Source: Aeromonas enteropelogenes
Lineage (GTDB): Bacteria; Pseudomonadota; Gammaproteobacteria; Enterobacterales; Aeromonadaceae
Direction: 5' to 3'
NCBI RefSeq assembly: GCF_000819845.1
Contig: NZ_CDCG01000037.1
Coordinates: 447,661 to 511,660 of the forward strand
Length of the DNA: 64,000 nucleotides
A model generated the notes under the pieces. The model worked only from the letters and a program-made list of their open reading frames with translations, searched no databases and was not told the DNA's origin. The position numbers and the translations under genes were made by a program. Of this stretch, positions 21,859 through 33,060 are shown one piece after another; the first letter of the stretch is position 1, and each line of letters begins with the position of its first letter.

Positions 21859-24375
21859 TTAGAAGGTACGACCGATGTTGAAGGAGAAGACTTCGGTACG
21901 ATCCCCTTCATATTTCTTGATTGGTTTGGCCAGGGCGAACACCAGCGGCCCCATGGGCGAGAGCCACTGAAGGGAGACACCGGCGGAGACCCGGATGTTG
22001 GCCGGATCCGAGTAGTCTTGGCTCTGGTAGTTGCAGTCTGCGCCAGGAGCACAGGGGTAGGCGCCGTTGGCAAAATCGGTACTCCATACGGAGCCCGCAT
22101 CGACGAAGACGGTGCTGCGGATCTGCGGACGATAGGTCTCGGAGACGAAGGGAGTCGGGAAGACCAATTCGAACGAGGCCACCGCCAGCGCATTACCGCC
22201 GACCGAGGTGTCGGAACCTTCGTAATAACCCGTCGCCGTCGGAGCCCCGGTACCGTTGTTCGTGTACTGTCGGTAGATCGCCTTGGGACCTATTGTGTTG
22301 CTCTTGAAGCCGCGCACCGTATCGAAACCACCGGCATAGTAGTTTTCGAAGAAGGGCAGCATGGTGCTGTCACCATAACCGTTACCGTAGGAGACCCGGC
22401 CCTTGCCGATCATGACCCAGCTGTGATCCGCGTCCAGCGGGAAGTAGTGGGCATCTTCGGCCGAGAGTTTGTAGTACTGCAGATCCATGCCAGGAATGGT
22501 GACCTTGGCGTTGACCCGCTGACGATCACCTGCGGTCGGGAACATCCCCTTGTTGAGAGTGGAACGAGTCCAGCCTGCAGTCAGGTCAACGGTGACGAAG
22601 TCGACGCTGTCCTCACCCTTGGCATAGAGATCCCAGAACTGGTCCATCTGTACCGATTGACGGTTGTCGTTCCACAGGTCGTAGCAGTAGGTGTTGTCTG
22701 CTGACGGCTTGTTGTCGGCGATACACTCGTTGAACTTGGACTCATTGAAGGTAGGACGGCTCAGCTTGGAGCTTTCGATACCGGTACTGAAGTCCAGACG
22801 GTTGTGCTCGTTGACCGGGAAACCGCTGGAGAGACGGAAGCCTATGGTCTCGTTCTCGTAATCCACAATATCCGCATCATCGGCACGGAACTGGTTGTAG
22901 TAGACACGGCCACCCAGGCTGACACCATCCACGGTGAAGTAGGGATCGTTGTAGCTCAGGTCAACGTTCTTGGAGTAGTCGTTGGTACTGGCGTTGATGG
23001 AGACCCGCTTGCCGGTCCCCATGAAGTTGTCCTGGGAGATCCCCGCCTGCAGGCTGAGGCCAGACTCGGTACCATAACCGACGCCCGCGTTGATGGAACC
23101 GGCCGGCTGCTCCTTGACCTTGAAGTCGAGATCGACCAGATCGTCATTGCCCGGCACCCGCTTGGTATCCACTTCGACACTCTCGAAATAACCGAGGCGG
23201 TTGAGACGGGTCTTGGACTGTTCGATATTGTCGGAGGAGAGCCAGGTGCCTTCCATCTGGCGCATCTCGCGGCGCAGTACCTGATCTTCGGTGGTCACGT
23301 TGCCGTTGAAGTTGATGTTGCGTACATAGACGCGGGGACCCGGCTCGACGTTGACGATAAGCTCCACTTCCTTGGTCTCGTCATTGACCTGCGGGAAGGT
23401 GACCACCTTGGGATAGGCGTAGCCGTAGCGACCGAGGAACTTGGAGAGCACTTCTTCGGTGTGGGTCACCTGGCTCGCCGAGTAGACGTTGCCAGCTTCA
23501 ATGGGAATAAGCCCCTTCATCTCGCCGGCGCGATCGATGAGGTTGCCCTTGAGCTGGATACCGGAGACCTTGTACTGATCCCCTTCCTTGATGTTGAGGG
23601 TGACGTAGACGCCTTTCTTGTCCGGAGTCATGGAGACCTGGGTGGACTCCTGGGCGAAACGGATATAGCCACGATCCATGTAGTAGGAGCGCAGGGTCTC
23701 GATGTCACCGGCCAGCTTCTGCTTCTGGTAGCGCTGATCCGCGGTGAAGTTCCACCAAGGCACCTCATCACGCAGGGAGAGCTGGGCGATCAGCTTCTCT
23801 TCCGGGAAGACATTGTTGCCGACGATATTGATCTGCTGGATCTTGGCGGCCTGGCCTTCCACGAAGGTGAACTTGAGGTCGACCCGGTTGCGCGGCAGCG
23901 GGGTGACGATGGCTTTTACCTTAGCGGAGTACTTGCCCACGCCGTAATAGAAATCTTCCAGCCCCTTCTCGAGGGAGGTGAGCACGGTGCGATCCAGGGG
24001 ATCACCGACCCGGATGCCGGAGGATTCCAGGCTCTGGGTCAGCTGCTCTTCCTTGATGTCCTTGTTGCCGGAAAACTCGATGCTGGAGATGGTCGGACGC
24101 TCCTTGACCATCACCTGCAGCACCTGGCCATCGCGGTAGACCTTGACGTCCTCGAAGTTGCCGGAGGCATAGAGTTTCTTGATGGCATTCGCCAGGGTCA
24201 CGGAGTCGACGTTGTCGCCAACCCGGATCGGCAGGTTCAACAGTGCGGCACCCAGGGTCACCCGTTGCAGGCCCTCGACCTGGATATCTTGCACCACAAA
24301 AGAGGCAGGGGCCGCCTGGGCCAGGAAACTGGCACCCAGCAGGCAACTCAACACCAATGCTTTTTTAACAGCCAT
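21859..24375 (-). CDS. bamA: Outer membrane protein assembly factor BamA
   Basis: The essential Omp85 core of the outer-membrane beta-barrel assembly machine. It is 838 residues: a signal peptide [21 protein letters not shown], five POTRA domains to about residue 420, then a 16-stranded barrel. The barrel has the conserved VRGF loop motif ([10 protein letters not shown]) and ends in Phe ([10 protein letters not shown]), a typical C-terminal barrel signal. It sits between rseP and skp as in most gammaproteobacteria. The start was placed at the signal peptide; the open frame continues upstream. Confidence 0.97.
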   Translation of the reverse strand: MAVKKALVLSCLLGASFLAQAAPASFVVQDIQVEGLQRVTLGAALLNLPIRVGDNVDSVTLANAIKKLYASGNFEDVKVYRDGQVLQVMVKERPTISSIEFSGNKDIKEEQLTQSLESSGIRVGDPLDRTVLTSLEKGLEDFYYGVGKYSAKVKAIVTPLPRNRVDLKFTFVEGQAAKIQQINIVGNNVFPEEKLIAQLSLRDEVPWWNFTADQRYQKQKLAGDIETLRSYYMDRGYIRFAQESTQVSMTPDKKGVYVTLNIKEGDQYKVSGIQLKGNLIDRAGEMKGLIPIEAGNVYSASQVTHTEEVLSKFLGRYGYAYPKVVTFPQVNDETKEVELIVNVEPGPRVYVRNINFNGNVTTEDQVLRREMRQMEGTWLSSDNIEQSKTRLNRLGYFESVEVDTKRVPGNDDLVDLDFKVKEQPAGSINAGVGYGTESGLSLQAGISQDNFMGTGKRVSINASTNDYSKNVDLSYNDPYFTVDGVSLGGRVYYNQFRADDADIVDYENETIGFRLSSGFPVNEHNRLDFSTGIESSKLSRPTFNESKFNECIADNKPSADNTYCYDLWNDNRQSVQMDQFWDLYAKGEDSVDFVTVDLTAGWTRSTLNKGMFPTAGDRQRVNAKVTIPGMDLQYYKLSAEDAHYFPLDADHSWVMIGKGRVSYGNGYGDSTMLPFFENYYAGGFDTVRGFKSNTIGPKAIYRQYTNNGTGAPTATGYYEGSDTSVGGNALAVASFELVFPTPFVSETYRPQIRSTVFVDAGSVWSTDFANGAYPCAPGADCNYQSQDYSDPANIRVSAGVSLQWLSPMGPLVFALAKPIKKYEGDRTEVFSFNIGRTF

Positions 24376-24409
24376 TTTGTTCTTATGTGTCCTTGTTGAT
24401 GCTCTGGCC

Positions 24410-25762
24410 TCAGAGGCGAGCGAAATCGTTAAACAGCGCAATACCCATCAATAACATCAGAATGGCGGCGCCGATCCTGAAACCCACTTCCTGTACTTTC
24501 TCCGATACCGGCTTGCCGGTAATAGCCTCGATCAGGAAGTAGACAAGATGACCACCATCCAGCACCGGCAAGGGGAACAGGTTGATGATCCCCAGGTTGA
24601 CACTGATCAGTGCCAGAAAACTCAAGAAATAGACCAGACCATAATCGGCACTGCTACCCGCTCCCTTGGCAATGGAGATGGGCCCGCTCAGGTTGTCCAG
24701 CGACACTATGCCGCCGATCAGCTTGCCAATCATGTCGAAAGTGAGCGTGATCAGGCTCCAGGTCTTGTCGGCACCCTGCCACAGCGCCTGCAAAGGCCCA
24801 TACTGTAACAGAATTCGATATTCATCCGGTAATGGAACCAGTTGCGGAGCGAGTCCGACATAACCGACCACCTTGCCCTGTACCTTCCTGCTATCCGGGG
24901 TCAGGGTCAAGCCGAGATCTTGGTTGTTGCGCTCCACCACTATCTGTAGCGGCTCGCCTGGCGACTGTTGCACCTGTTCGACAAACTGGAGCCAGGTGGT
25001 TATCTCCTGATCGCCCACCTGCTTGATGCGATCACCGACCTGCAGACCCGCTTGTTCACTGGCACTCTTGGCCACCACCGAAGCCACCACAGGCAACATC
25101 TTGCCACCCAGGGGAACTATGCCAAGGCTGCCGATGGGAGACTCTTTGTCAGGGTCGAAAGTCCAGCCTTCCAGCGACAGGGTCTTCTCGGTGGCATAGC
25201 TGGTCTGCGGCGCCTGCACCTTCAGGGTGACCGACTTGTCACCCAGATGGCTGATGAGGGCATAGGTCACGCTCTCCCAGTCACCGGTCTGCTCATCCCC
25301 TACCCCGACGATCTCGACACCAGGCTCGATACCGGCCTGAGCCACGATGGAGGCGGGACGCACCTCGCCAATCACGGGTTTGACACTCGGCACCCCGATC
25401 ATGAACATCAGCCACAGGGCGACCAGGGCAAACACGAAGTTAGCCATGGGACCGGCCGCGACGATGGCCATCCGTGCCCAGACGCTCTTGTGATTGAACG
25501 CCTGCTGCTCTTCACCGGGTTTGAGTTCATCGACCCGGCCATCCAGCATCTTGACGTAGCCCCCGAGCGGGATCAGTGCCAGCACATATTCGGTACCGTC
25601 CTTACCCATCCGGCGCCAGATCGCCTTGCCAAAACCGATGGAGAAACGCTCCACCTTGACACCACAGCGACGGGCCACCCAGAAGTGGCCGAATTCATGC
25701 ACTGCAACCAGCAGGCCCAGCGCAACGACAAAGGCGCCGATGTTCCACAATACACCGCCCAT
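24410..25762 (-). CDS. rseP: Site-2 protease RseP
   Basis: An intramembrane zinc metalloprotease that completes cleavage of the anti-sigma-E factor RseA. It has 450 residues. HEFGH at about 22-26 is the zinc site, two PDZ domains lie in the periplasmic middle (for example [15 protein letters not shown]), and the third metal ligand is in [11 protein letters not shown] near the C-terminus. The start ATG overlaps the dxr stop by one base (TGATG). It is placed upstream of bamA, linking envelope stress sensing to barrel assembly. Confidence 0.96.
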   Translation of the reverse strand: MGGVLWNIGAFVVALGLLVAVHEFGHFWVARRCGVKVERFSIGFGKAIWRRMGKDGTEYVLALIPLGGYVKMLDGRVDELKPGEEQQAFNHKSVWARMAIVAAGPMANFVFALVALWLMFMIGVPSVKPVIGEVRPASIVAQAGIEPGVEIVGVGDEQTGDWESVTYALISHLGDKSVTLKVQAPQTSYATEKTLSLEGWTFDPDKESPIGSLGIVPLGGKMLPVVASVVAKSASEQAGLQVGDRIKQVGDQEITTWLQFVEQVQQSPGEPLQIVVERNNQDLGLTLTPDSRKVQGKVVGYVGLAPQLVPLPDEYRILLQYGPLQALWQGADKTWSLITLTFDMIGKLIGGIVSLDNLSGPISIAKGAGSSADYGLVYFLSFLALISVNLGIINLFPLPVLDGGHLVYFLIEAITGKPVSEKVQEVGFRIGAAILMLLMGIALFNDFARL

Positions 25763-26955
25763 CAGCCAATCTCCTCAATCAGGTGGTGGGCACGGGCACG
25801 GGCCGCACCATCCAGGGCAAACAGATCATTGAGAGAACTGACGGCACTGTTCTCCAGCGCCAGCATCACGGCCTCGTTGATCCGGGCGATATCCATGAAA
25901 CCGATCCGCTCGGCCAAAAAGGCTGCGACAGCCTCCTCGTTGGCGGCATTGAGCGCCGTGGTGGCCGCTTGTCCCTTCTGGCAGGCGTTGATGGCCAGTG
26001 CCAGACAGGGGTAGCGATCGTAATCGGGTCGAATGAAGCTGAACTCTCCGACACTGAAAAAATCCAAAGGTTCCACGCCGGAAGGGATGCGATTGGGATA
26101 AGCCAGCGCATGGGCGATGGGGGTACACATGTCCGGATTGCCGAGCTGGGCCAGCACGGAGCCATCCTTGTACTGCACCATGGAGTGAATGACGGACTGC
26201 GGGTGAATGACCACCTGGATCTGCTCGGGGGCGGCGTTGAACAGCCAGCGCGCCTCGATATATTCCAGTCCCTTGTTGATCATGGTGGCGGAATCCACCG
26301 AAATTTTGGCACCCATCGACCAGTTGGGATGGGCAATGGCCTGGGCCGGGGTCACCTTGGCCAGCTCAGCCACCTCGGTATAGCGGAACGGACCACCTGA
26401 ACCGGTCAGCAGGATCTTGCAGATCCCCGCCGCAGCCAGATCGCAGAAGCCAGGCTGACGCTGGATGGCGGTCGGCAAGCACTGGAAGATGGCGTTGTGC
26501 TCGCTGTCGATGGGCAACAGCTCGGCGCCATGTTCGCGCACCGCCTCCATGAAGAAGGCGCCGGACATCACCAGCGCTTCCTTGTTGGCCAGCAGGATGC
26601 GTTTGCCGGCACGCACCGCCGCCATGGTGGGTGCCAGTCCTGCCGCGCCGACGATGGCCGCCATCACGCTGTGGGCATCGGGATGTGCCGCAACCTCGCA
26701 CAGGGCCGCGGGGCCGGACATCACCCGGGTCTGGCTGCCATGGGTCTTGAGGCGGCTCGCCAGCTCGCGGGCAGCCTCCTCGTCAACCATGACGGCAAAG
26801 CGCGGGGAAAATTCGAGACAATCCCGCAGCATGGCATCCACGCTGCGGGCGGCGGTCAGCGCCAATACTTGCCAACGGCCCGGGTTATGGCGCAGCACCT
26901 TCAGGGTACTCTGACCGATGGAGCCGGAGGCTCCCAGAATCACCAGGTTACGCAT
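25762..26955 (-). CDS. dxr: 1-deoxy-D-xylulose 5-phosphate reductoisomerase
   Basis: The second, committed step of the MEP isoprenoid pathway, an NADPH-dependent conversion of DXP to MEP. It has 397 residues. The NADPH-binding [13 protein letters not shown] is at the N-terminus, the catalytic loop GSGGPFR lies near the middle, and the metal site is around [17 protein letters not shown]. It lies between cdsA and rseP, overlapping both by one base. In E. coli dxr instead lies between frr and uppS, so the order is the Vibrio/Pseudomonas type. Confidence 0.97.
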   Translation of the reverse strand: MRNLVILGASGSIGQSTLKVLRHNPGRWQVLALTAARSVDAMLRDCLEFSPRFAVMVDEEAARELASRLKTHGSQTRVMSGPAALCEVAAHPDAHSVMAAIVGAAGLAPTMAAVRAGKRILLANKEALVMSGAFFMEAVREHGAELLPIDSEHNAIFQCLPTAIQRQPGFCDLAAAGICKILLTGSGGPFRYTEVAELAKVTPAQAIAHPNWSMGAKISVDSATMINKGLEYIEARWLFNAAPEQIQVVIHPQSVIHSMVQYKDGSVLAQLGNPDMCTPIAHALAYPNRIPSGVEPLDFFSVGEFSFIRPDYDRYPCLALAINACQKGQAATTALNAANEEAVAAFLAERIGFMDIARINEAVMLALENSAVSSLNDLFALDGAARARAHHLIEEIG

Positions 26956-27812
26956 CAGAACTCCTGACTGAGCAACAGATAGCTGAGCAAGAAGACCGGC
27001 AAGGCGGCGGTCAGGCTGTCGATCCGGTCGAGCACACCGCCGTGACCGGGCAGCAGGGTACCGGAATCCTTGATGCCCGCCTCGCGCTTGAACATGCTCT
27101 CGGTCAGATCACCCAGCACGGAGGCCAGCACCGCCAAGAGGGAGCAGAACAGCACTATGCCCATCTTGACAGGCACAAAGCCCATCCACCAGGTCACACC
27201 GATGGCCAGCAGACTGGCGGTAAAGAGGCCGCCACACATGCCTTCGATGGTTTTACCCGGGCTGACGGCGGGCGCCAGCTTGTGCTTGCCGAACGCCTTG
27301 CCAAAAAAATACGCGCCAGAATCTGCCGCCCAGACCAGTCCCATGACGAACAGCAATATCCAGGCCCCCATCATGGGGTCGTGGTAGAAGTTGTAACCGC
27401 GAATGGCCACCAGGGACCAGAAGAAGGGCACCAGGGTTACCAGGCCAAACAGGGACTTGAGCCAGACGGATTCACGCCACAACTTGGCGCTTTGGGGGTA
27501 GCGCAATACCAGGATCAGCCCCAGCAACCACCAGCTGGCAGCGGTCCAGAGCACTCCCATCACCAGAGGATGCAGGCCAGGGGCCCAGAGTTGTTCCACC
27601 GGCAAGCAAAACAGGCTGGCGCCGAGCAACAGACAGAATACGATGGGCAACCACTGCAGCGGCTTGGCCGACACGAAGGTGCTCCATTCACGACTGGCCA
27701 GCAAAAATACCAGCGATGCCAACAGGGCAAAAAACTTCAATGGCAAAAAGAAGAGCGCCCCCAGGACCAGGGGGATCAACATCAAAGCAGTAATAATTCG
27801 TTGTTTTAGCAA
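26955..27812 (-). CDS. cdsA: Phosphatidate cytidylyltransferase (TTG start)
   Basis: Makes CDP-diacylglycerol, the precursor of all phospholipids, at the inner membrane. It has 285 residues and about eight hydrophobic helices. The C-terminal signature is intact ([21 protein letters not shown] near residue 220, then [14 protein letters not shown]). The start appears to be TTG ([15 protein letters not shown]) with AGAGG six bases before. It lies between uppS and dxr in the envelope-precursor run. Confidence 0.94.
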   Translation of the reverse strand: MLKQRIITALMLIPLVLGALFFLPLKFFALLASLVFLLASREWSTFVSAKPLQWLPIVFCLLLGASLFCLPVEQLWAPGLHPLVMGVLWTAASWWLLGLILVLRYPQSAKLWRESVWLKSLFGLVTLVPFFWSLVAIRGYNFYHDPMMGAWILLFVMGLVWAADSGAYFFGKAFGKHKLAPAVSPGKTIEGMCGGLFTASLLAIGVTWWMGFVPVKMGIVLFCSLLAVLASVLGDLTESMFKREAGIKDSGTLLPGHGGVLDRIDSLTAALPVFLLSYLLLSQEF

Positions 27813-27839
27813 AAGAAACCTCTCTCTTGGGAGCGGGGT

Positions 27840-28616
27840 TTAGCCGGTCTGCTGCTCGGCGATCAATTCCCGGATCTGTTCACCCGTACAGCCGAAGCGG
27901 CGCTCACGCGCCACGAAAGAGGCGACCGCCTCGCTGAACTCGGCTTCGTTGAAATCGGGCCACAATACCGGGGTAAAATAGAGCTCGGCATAGGCGAGCT
28001 GCCATAACACAAAGTTGCTGATGCGATGATCACCACCGGTCCGGATCAACAGATCCACGGGGGGCAGATCGGCCATGCAGACGGCACTGCTCAGCATGGT
28101 TTCATCAATGTCATCGGCCGCCATTTCACCGGCAGCCACGGCCCTGGCCAGCTTGCGGGCAGCCTGGGCGATATCCCACTGGCCCCCGTAGTTGGCCGCA
28201 ATATTCAGCGTCAGTCCCTTGTTGTTGGCGGTCAGCGCTTCCGCCTTGGCGATTTTTGCCTGCAATCGTTCACTGAAACGAGAGGTATCGCCGATCACCT
28301 TGAGCCGGATCCCGTTGTCGTGCAGTTTTTGCACCTCGCGCCCCAGCACGGTGACAAACAGCTCCATAAGAGCACTAACCTCCCCTTCCGGGCGACGCCA
28401 GTTCTCGCTGGAGAAGGCAAACAGAGTCAATGCCTTCATCTTGGCCCGCGCCGCAAAGGTGACCGCCTCGCGTACCGACTTGACGCCTGCCTTGTGCCCG
28501 TAGACCCGCATCTTGCCTCGGTTCTGGGCCCAGCGACCGTTACCATCCATGATGATGGCGACGTGACGTGGCAAAGACGAGTTGGCACAATCACCCAACG
28601 CAGCCAAAAGCGACAT
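27840..28616 (-). CDS. uppS: Undecaprenyl diphosphate synthase
   Basis: Cis-prenyltransferase that makes the C55 carrier for peptidoglycan and O-antigen. It has 258 residues. The catalytic aspartate motif [10 protein letters not shown] is near residue 22, followed by [11 protein letters not shown], and [15 protein letters not shown] lies in the C-terminal half. GGAG lies six bases before this ATG, so I rejected an ATG 21 bases upstream. It is preceded by a terminator-like hairpin after frr. Confidence 0.97.
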   Translation of the reverse strand: MSLLAALGDCANSSLPRHVAIIMDGNGRWAQNRGKMRVYGHKAGVKSVREAVTFAARAKMKALTLFAFSSENWRRPEGEVSALMELFVTVLGREVQKLHDNGIRLKVIGDTSRFSERLQAKIAKAEALTANNKGLTLNIAANYGGQWDIAQAARKLARAVAAGEMAADDIDETMLSSAVCMADLPPVDLLIRTGGDHRISNFVLWQLAYAELYFTPVLWPDFNEAEFSEAVASFVARERRFGCTGEQIRELIAEQQTG

Positions 28617-28631
28617 GTTTTTCTCCCACAA

Positions 28632-28667
28632 AGACAAAAGCGCCGTGCAGGGGCACTACACGGCGCT
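28632..28667 (-). terminator. Hairpin terminator/attenuator between frr and uppS
   Basis: On the minus strand AGCGCCGTG pairs with CACGGCGCT, followed by TTTTGTCTTT. It probably reduces read-through from the translation genes into the envelope genes. Confidence 0.7.
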
Positions 28668-28688
28668 CGTAATATACCTTTCGAAGCC

Positions 28689-29246
28689 TTAGATTTCCAT
28701 TAGCTCCTTCTCCTTTGCGGCAAGGGCCTCATCGACCAGCTTGACGAAGGAGTCGGTCAGCTTCTGGATCTCTTCCTGGGCACGACGGTCGTCATCTTCG
28801 GAGATCTCTTTCTCTTTCAGCAGCGCCTTGAGGTCGGCGTTGGCATCGCGACGGATGTTGCGCACGGCCACACGGGCGTTTTCTGCTTCGGCACGCACCA
28901 CCTTGGTCAGATCGCGACGACGCTCTTCGGTCAGCGGCGGCAGCGGCACACGCAGGGTCTGGCCGTTGCTGGACGGATTCAGGCCCAGATCGGAGGTCAG
29001 GATCGCCTTTTCAACGGCCTGGATCATGGAGCGATCGAAGATGGAGATGGAGAGGGTACGAGCATCTTCTGCCACCACGTTGGCCAACTGTTTCAGCGGA
29101 GTGGCAGCACCGTAGTACTCAACCTGGATACCGTCGAGCAGGCTCGGATGAGCACGACCGGTACGGATCTTGGACATCTGGGTCTTGAGCGACTCAACGC
29201 TCTTGCCCATACGGTCCTTGGCGTCGTTTTTAATCTCGTTGATCAC
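28689..29246 (-). CDS. frr: Ribosome recycling factor (GTG start)
   Basis: Dissociates post-termination ribosomes with EF-G. It has 185 residues, a standard length. The family stretches [27 protein letters not shown] and [12 protein letters not shown] are present. The start codon is GTG ([11 protein letters not shown]) with AAGG nine bases upstream; as I recall, E. coli frr also starts at GTG. It follows pyrH by 47 bases as in E. coli. Confidence 0.97.
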   Translation of the reverse strand: MINEIKNDAKDRMGKSVESLKTQMSKIRTGRAHPSLLDGIQVEYYGAATPLKQLANVVAEDARTLSISIFDRSMIQAVEKAILTSDLGLNPSSNGQTLRVPLPPLTEERRRDLTKVVRAEAENARVAVRNIRRDANADLKALLKEKEISEDDDRRAQEEIQKLTDSFVKLVDEALAAKEKELMEI

Positions 29247-29293
29247 AGTGGTTTTCCTTTTGGCGAACGAGCCGTCTACAGCTCGTATCTATC

Positions 29294-30028
29294 TTATTTG
29301 CTGACGTGATGGATCAGGGTGCCTTCCGGCTCACCCATGATAACCCGGCGCAGGGCACCCGGTTTGTTCATGTTGAACACGCGGATCGGCAGGTCATGGT
29401 CACGGGCCAGAGTAAAGGCAGCAAGATCCATCACCTTGAGCTCTTTTTCAAGAACTTCATCATAACTCAGTTCATGATACAGCACGGCATCCGGATTCTT
29501 AACCGGATCCTCGTTGAAGACACCATCGACCTTGGTGGCTTTCAGCACCACGTCGGCTTCGATCTCGATCCCGCGCAGACAGGCGGCAGAATCGGTAGTA
29601 AAGAAGGGGTTGCCGGTACCGGCGGAGAAAATTACCACCTTGCCAGCGCGCAGCTGGCTGATGGCTTCTGCCCAGACATAGGAGTCACAGATCCCTTGCA
29701 GGGAGATGGCAGACATCAGACGGGCATTCACATAAGCACGATGCAGGGCATCACGCATGGCCAGACCGTTCATCACGGTCGCCAGCATACCCATGTGGTC
29801 GCCCACCACACGGTTCATGCCAGCTTTGGCAAGACCGGCGCCACGGAACAGGTTGCCGCCACCGATGACCAGACCGACCTGAACACCCAGCTCAACCAGT
29901 TCTTTGATCTCTTGGGCCATCCGATCCAGCACGGCCGGATCAATGCCAAAACCCTCGGATCCTTGCAGGGCTTCACCACTCAACTTCAGAAGAACACGTC
30001 TGTATGCAGGCTTGGGATTGGTACTCAT
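29294..30028 (-). CDS. pyrH: UMP kinase
   Basis: Phosphorylates UMP to UDP in pyrimidine nucleotide synthesis; a hexamer regulated by GTP and UTP. It has 244 residues. Amino-acid-kinase-fold motifs are present: [11 protein letters not shown] near the N-terminus, [20 protein letters not shown], and [16 protein letters not shown]. It lies in the rpsB-tsf-pyrH-frr run, separated from tsf by a hairpin. Confidence 0.98.
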   Translation of the reverse strand: MSTNPKPAYRRVLLKLSGEALQGSEGFGIDPAVLDRMAQEIKELVELGVQVGLVIGGGNLFRGAGLAKAGMNRVVGDHMGMLATVMNGLAMRDALHRAYVNARLMSAISLQGICDSYVWAEAISQLRAGKVVIFSAGTGNPFFTTDSAACLRGIEIEADVVLKATKVDGVFNEDPVKNPDAVLYHELSYDEVLEKELKVMDLAAFTLARDHDLPIRVFNMNKPGALRRVIMGEPEGTLIHHVSK

Positions 30029-30051
30029 GTCACTGATTCCTGGTCATATAA

Positions 30052-30075
30052 AGACCGCGACATAAGTCGCGGTCT
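30052..30075 (-). terminator. Hairpin between tsf and pyrH
   Basis: AGACCGCGAC pairs perfectly with GTCGCGGTCT around a four-base loop. On the minus strand it is followed by TTATATG, so it probably terminates partially. Confidence 0.6.
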
Positions 30076-30099
30076 GGGGAAACGGAAAAACCGGTTCGA

Positions 30100-30981
30100 T
30101 TAGGCCTTTTGAGCGGCCGCGATTTGAGCTGCAACTTCAGCAGCGAAATCGGTCTCTTGCTTCTCGATGCCTTCGCCCACTTCGAAACGGGTGAAGGAAA
30201 CAACGTCAGCACCTTCTTTCTTCAGCAGTTCGGCAACGGTCATGGAAGGATCTTTCACGAACGGCTGACCAGTCAGGGAAACCTCACCGGTGAACTTCTT
30301 CATGCGGCCTTCAACCATCTTCTCGGCGATCTCTTTCGGCTTGCCAGAGTTGACGGCGATGTCGATCTGGATTTCGCGCTCTTTGGCAACGACGTCGGCA
30401 GATACATCTTCCGGCTTGACGAATTGCGGGCTGTTGGCAGCTACGTGCATGGCCAGATCTTTGGCCAGCTCGTCGGTACCGCCGACCAGCTTGGTGATAA
30501 CACCGATACGGGAACCGTGAACGTAGGTACCCAGGTTGTCACCTTCAACCAGCATCACGCGACGCAGGTTCATGTTCTCACCGATCTTGGCGATCAGGTT
30601 GGTGATGGTCAGCTCTACGGACTCACCGTTGCCGAAGTCAGCGGCTTTCAGCGCGTCAACGTCAGCGATCTTCTGGGTAGCGGCGATCTCGACGATCTTC
30701 TGACCCATGGCCAGGAAGCCGGCATCCTTGGAAACGAAGTCAGTTTCGCAGTTCAGCTCGATCATGACGGCAACGTTGCCTTCGGTACGGGCGAAGATCA
30801 CGCCTTCAGCGGCGATACGGCCAGCTTTCTTGGCTGCTTTGGCCTGACCGGATTTACGCATGTTCTCGATAGCCAGCTCGATATCACCGTTGGCTTCTTC
30901 CAGCGCTTTTTTGCAATCCATCATGCCAGCGGCGGTGCGCTCGCGCAGTTCTTTTACCAGGGCGGCAGTAATGTTTGCCAT
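30100..30981 (-). CDS. tsf: Elongation factor Ts
   Basis: Nucleotide exchange factor for EF-Tu. It has 293 residues. The N-terminal UBA-like region contains [17 protein letters not shown], and the core contains [10 protein letters not shown] with the Asp-Phe that contacts EF-Tu. It follows rpsB by about 100 bases, the classical operon. Confidence 0.98.
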   Translation of the reverse strand: MANITAALVKELRERTAAGMMDCKKALEEANGDIELAIENMRKSGQAKAAKKAGRIAAEGVIFARTEGNVAVMIELNCETDFVSKDAGFLAMGQKIVEIAATQKIADVDALKAADFGNGESVELTITNLIAKIGENMNLRRVMLVEGDNLGTYVHGSRIGVITKLVGGTDELAKDLAMHVAANSPQFVKPEDVSADVVAKEREIQIDIAVNSGKPKEIAEKMVEGRMKKFTGEVSLTGQPFVKDPSMTVAELLKKEGADVVSFTRFEVGEGIEKQETDFAAEVAAQIAAAQKA

Positions 30982-31015
30982 GTCCAGTATCCTCGGTCTT
31001 GAATTGACAAGAAAC

Positions 31016-31033
31016 AGGGGCCACAAGGGCCCC
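31016..31033 (-). repeat. GC-rich hairpin between rpsB and tsf
   Basis: AGGGGCC and GGCCCCT can pair. The following minus-strand sequence (TGTTTCTTG) is only weakly T-rich, consistent with partial attenuation that lowers tsf relative to rpsB. Confidence 0.5.
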
Positions 31034-31085
31034 TGCTAACCAATTACATCAGCTTGGTTAATAAGGGCTTTACAGACCTTATCAA

Positions 31086-31814
31086 TTACTCAGCTTCAAC
31101 GAAGCCATCTTGTTCAGCTTGAACAACGATGTCCTGAGCGCGAGCTTCCAGTACGGTGTCAGCAGCAGCATTCAGGTACAGCTGAACGGCACGGATAGCG
31201 TCGTCGTTACCCGGGATGACGTAATCAACGCCGTCCGGGTTGGAGTTGGTATCAACGATGGAAACTACCGGGATACCCAGGTTGTTGGCTTCTTTGATAG
31301 CGATGTGCTCGTGGTCGGCATCGACAACGAACAGAACGTCAGGCAGGCCGCCCATGTTCTTGATACCACCCAGGCTCTTCTCCAGCTTTTCCATTTCGCG
31401 AGTACGCATCAGCGCCTCTTTCTTGGTCAGCTTGTCGAAGGTACCGTCCTGGCTCTGGGTTTCCAGATCTTTCAGGCGCTTGATGGACTGACGAACGGTT
31501 TTCCAGTTGGTCAGCATGCCGCCCAGCCAGCGGTGGTTGACGTAGAACTGGTCGCAACGCTCAGCGGCTTCTTTGACGGCTTCAGACGCGGCACGCTTGG
31601 TACCTACGAACAGTACCTTGCCCTTCTTGGCAGCTACGGAGCTGATGAAGTTCATGGCATCGTCAAACATCGGAACGGTTTTTTCCAGGTTGATGATGTG
31701 AACTTTGCTGCGGGCACCGAAGATGTAGGATTTCATTTTCGGGTTCCAGTAACGAGTCTGGTGACCGAAGTGAACGCCGGCTTGCAGCATGTCGCGCATA
31801 GAAACTTTAGCCAT
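31086..31814 (-). CDS. rpsB: 30S ribosomal protein S2
   Basis: A small-subunit protein needed for late assembly and S1 docking. It has 242 residues starting [27 protein letters not shown], the canonical S2 N-terminus, so the longer upstream frame is not used. The family's [28 protein letters not shown] region is present. The leader has a stringent-type promoter and conserved hairpin-rich sequence, fitting S2 autoregulation. Confidence 0.98.
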   Translation of the reverse strand: MAKVSMRDMLQAGVHFGHQTRYWNPKMKSYIFGARSKVHIINLEKTVPMFDDAMNFISSVAAKKGKVLFVGTKRAASEAVKEAAERCDQFYVNHRWLGGMLTNWKTVRQSIKRLKDLETQSQDGTFDKLTKKEALMRTREMEKLEKSLGGIKNMGGLPDVLFVVDADHEHIAIKEANNLGIPVVSIVDTNSNPDGVDYVIPGNDDAIRAVQLYLNAAADTVLEARAQDIVVQAEQDGFVEAE

Positions 31815-31951
31815 TTTATACCTCTGTATTGGGGTTAGGCCTCCACACATCCCATGTAACCGACCCCAAAGGGGCACCCCGGTACAGGTGTCGATGTGTG
31901 TGTGTTGTTTAAGTAAGGGTGATGAAACAGGGACCCATGATCCCCATTCCG
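31815..31951 (-). promoter_or_regulatory. rpsB leader, likely S2 autoregulatory region (t44/tff-like)
   Basis: The untranslated leader upstream of rpsB contains GGGGTGCCCC and TTTGGGGTC segments, and GATGTGTGGAGGC followed by TAACCCC, which can form nested hairpins close to the start. In gammaproteobacteria the map-rpsB gap holds the t44 (tff) RNA, and S2 is known to repress its own mRNA here. Family membership was judged by position and look only. Confidence 0.55.
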
Positions 31952-31957
31952 GCGCGC

Positions 31958-31986
31958 TTTATACCATAAGTTTGCTCAGGACACCA
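31958..31986 (-). promoter_or_regulatory. rpsB promoter with GC-rich discriminator
   Basis: On the minus strand a TGGTGT -35-like hexamer is 17 bases from TATAAA, which is followed directly by GCGCGCC. A GC-rich discriminator is typical of promoters repressed by ppGpp/DksA. The start would be near 31951. Confidence 0.55.
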
Positions 31987-32054
31987 CCGGCGACACATCA
32001 AACGGGTGTGAAATCTGGATCCCGTCAGGAGAGGCTGCAACGTCGATTTGACGA

Positions 32055-32070
32055 TGTGATGACAATCACA
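32055..32070 (+). promoter_or_regulatory. Perfect CRP consensus site between rpsB and map
   Basis: TGTGAT-GACA-ATCACA is an exact inverted repeat matching all ten CRP consensus positions. A GATAAA/TAAAAT -10-like stretch (32093-32100) begins about 30 bases downstream of the site centre, placing the site near -42 to -45 of a map promoter. It is about 110 bases upstream of the rpsB start in the other direction. Confidence 0.65.
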
Positions 32071-32187
32071 CTGGAAGTGAGCAGGGGTTGCGGATAAAAT
32101 TTTGCCCTGATTGCAAACGCATCTATTTTTCATTACCTGCCCGACCAGCCGTTGCTGGTTGTTGTGGTAGGCCGCAAGAGAGATCCC

Positions 32188-32976
32188 ATGTCCATTAAAA
32201 TCAAGACACCGGAAGAGATTGAAAAGATGCGCGTTGCCGGCCAATTGGCCGCCGATGTGCTGGTCATGATTGCGCCCCATGTCAAAGCTGGCGTCACCAC
32301 TGACGAACTGAACACCCTGTGCCACAACTACATCGTTGACGTGCAGCAGGCCATCCCGGCCCCTCTCAACTACCATGGCTTCCCCAAATCCATCTGCACC
32401 TCGGTGAATGATGTGATCTGCCACGGCATTCCGAATCACAAGAAGCTGCGCGACGGCGACATCATCAACCTGGACATCACCGTCATCAAGGATGGCTACC
32501 ACGGCGATACCTCCGCCATGTTCATCGTGGGCGAGACCACGCCGCTGCGTCGCCAGCTGTGCAAGGTCGCCCAGGAGAGCCTCTACGCCGCCATCAAGAC
32601 GGTGCGCCCGGGTGCCTGCATCACCGAGATCGGCGCCGTGATCCAGCCCATCGTCGAGAAGGCCGGCTTCTCCGTGGTACGTGACTACTGCGGCCACGGC
32701 ATCGGTGCCGAATTCCACGAAGAGCCGCAGATCCTGCATTACCGCAATAGCGGCAAGCTGGAGCTCAAGGCCGGCATGTGCTTCACCATCGAGCCCATGG
32801 TCAACAGCAAGAAGTATCACTGCAAGGTCAACCCGAAAGATGGCTGGACCGTGACCACCAAGGATGGCGGCGACTCCGCCCAGTGGGAACACACCCTGCT
32901 GGTGACCGAAGATGGCTGCGAGATCCTGACCCTGCGCCCTGACGACACCATCGACCGTTTCATCAAACACGGTTAA
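32188..32976 (+). CDS. map: Methionine aminopeptidase, type I
   Basis: Removes initiator methionine from nascent proteins, using two divalent metals. It has 262 residues. Metal ligands are visible in DGDIINLDITVIKDGYHGDTS, GHGIGAEFHEEP, TIEPMV and QWEHTLLV. The start MSIKIKTPEEIEKMR matches the family; a 12-residue longer frame does not. It diverges from rpsB, as in E. coli, and ends in a strong terminator. Confidence 0.98.
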   Translation: MSIKIKTPEEIEKMRVAGQLAADVLVMIAPHVKAGVTTDELNTLCHNYIVDVQQAIPAPLNYHGFPKSICTSVNDVICHGIPNHKKLRDGDIINLDITVIKDGYHGDTSAMFIVGETTPLRRQLCKVAQESLYAAIKTVRPGACITEIGAVIQPIVEKAGFSVVRDYCGHGIGAEFHEEPQILHYRNSGKLELKAGMCFTIEPMVNSKKYHCKVNPKDGWTVTTKDGGDSAQWEHTLLVTEDGCEILTLRPDDTIDRFIKHG

Positions 32977-32983
32977 CATTGAA

Positions 32984-33015
32984 CCCCGGCTCTGCTCAGA
33001 AGCGCCGGGGTTTTT
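32984..33015 (+). terminator. map terminator
   Basis: CCCCGGC pairs with GCCGGGG over a 13-base loop, followed by TTTTT. Confidence 0.85.
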
Positions 33016-33060
33016 ATTGCCCGTTTTCGCCATTTCCCAGCCACCTGCGTGTGAGATGCC

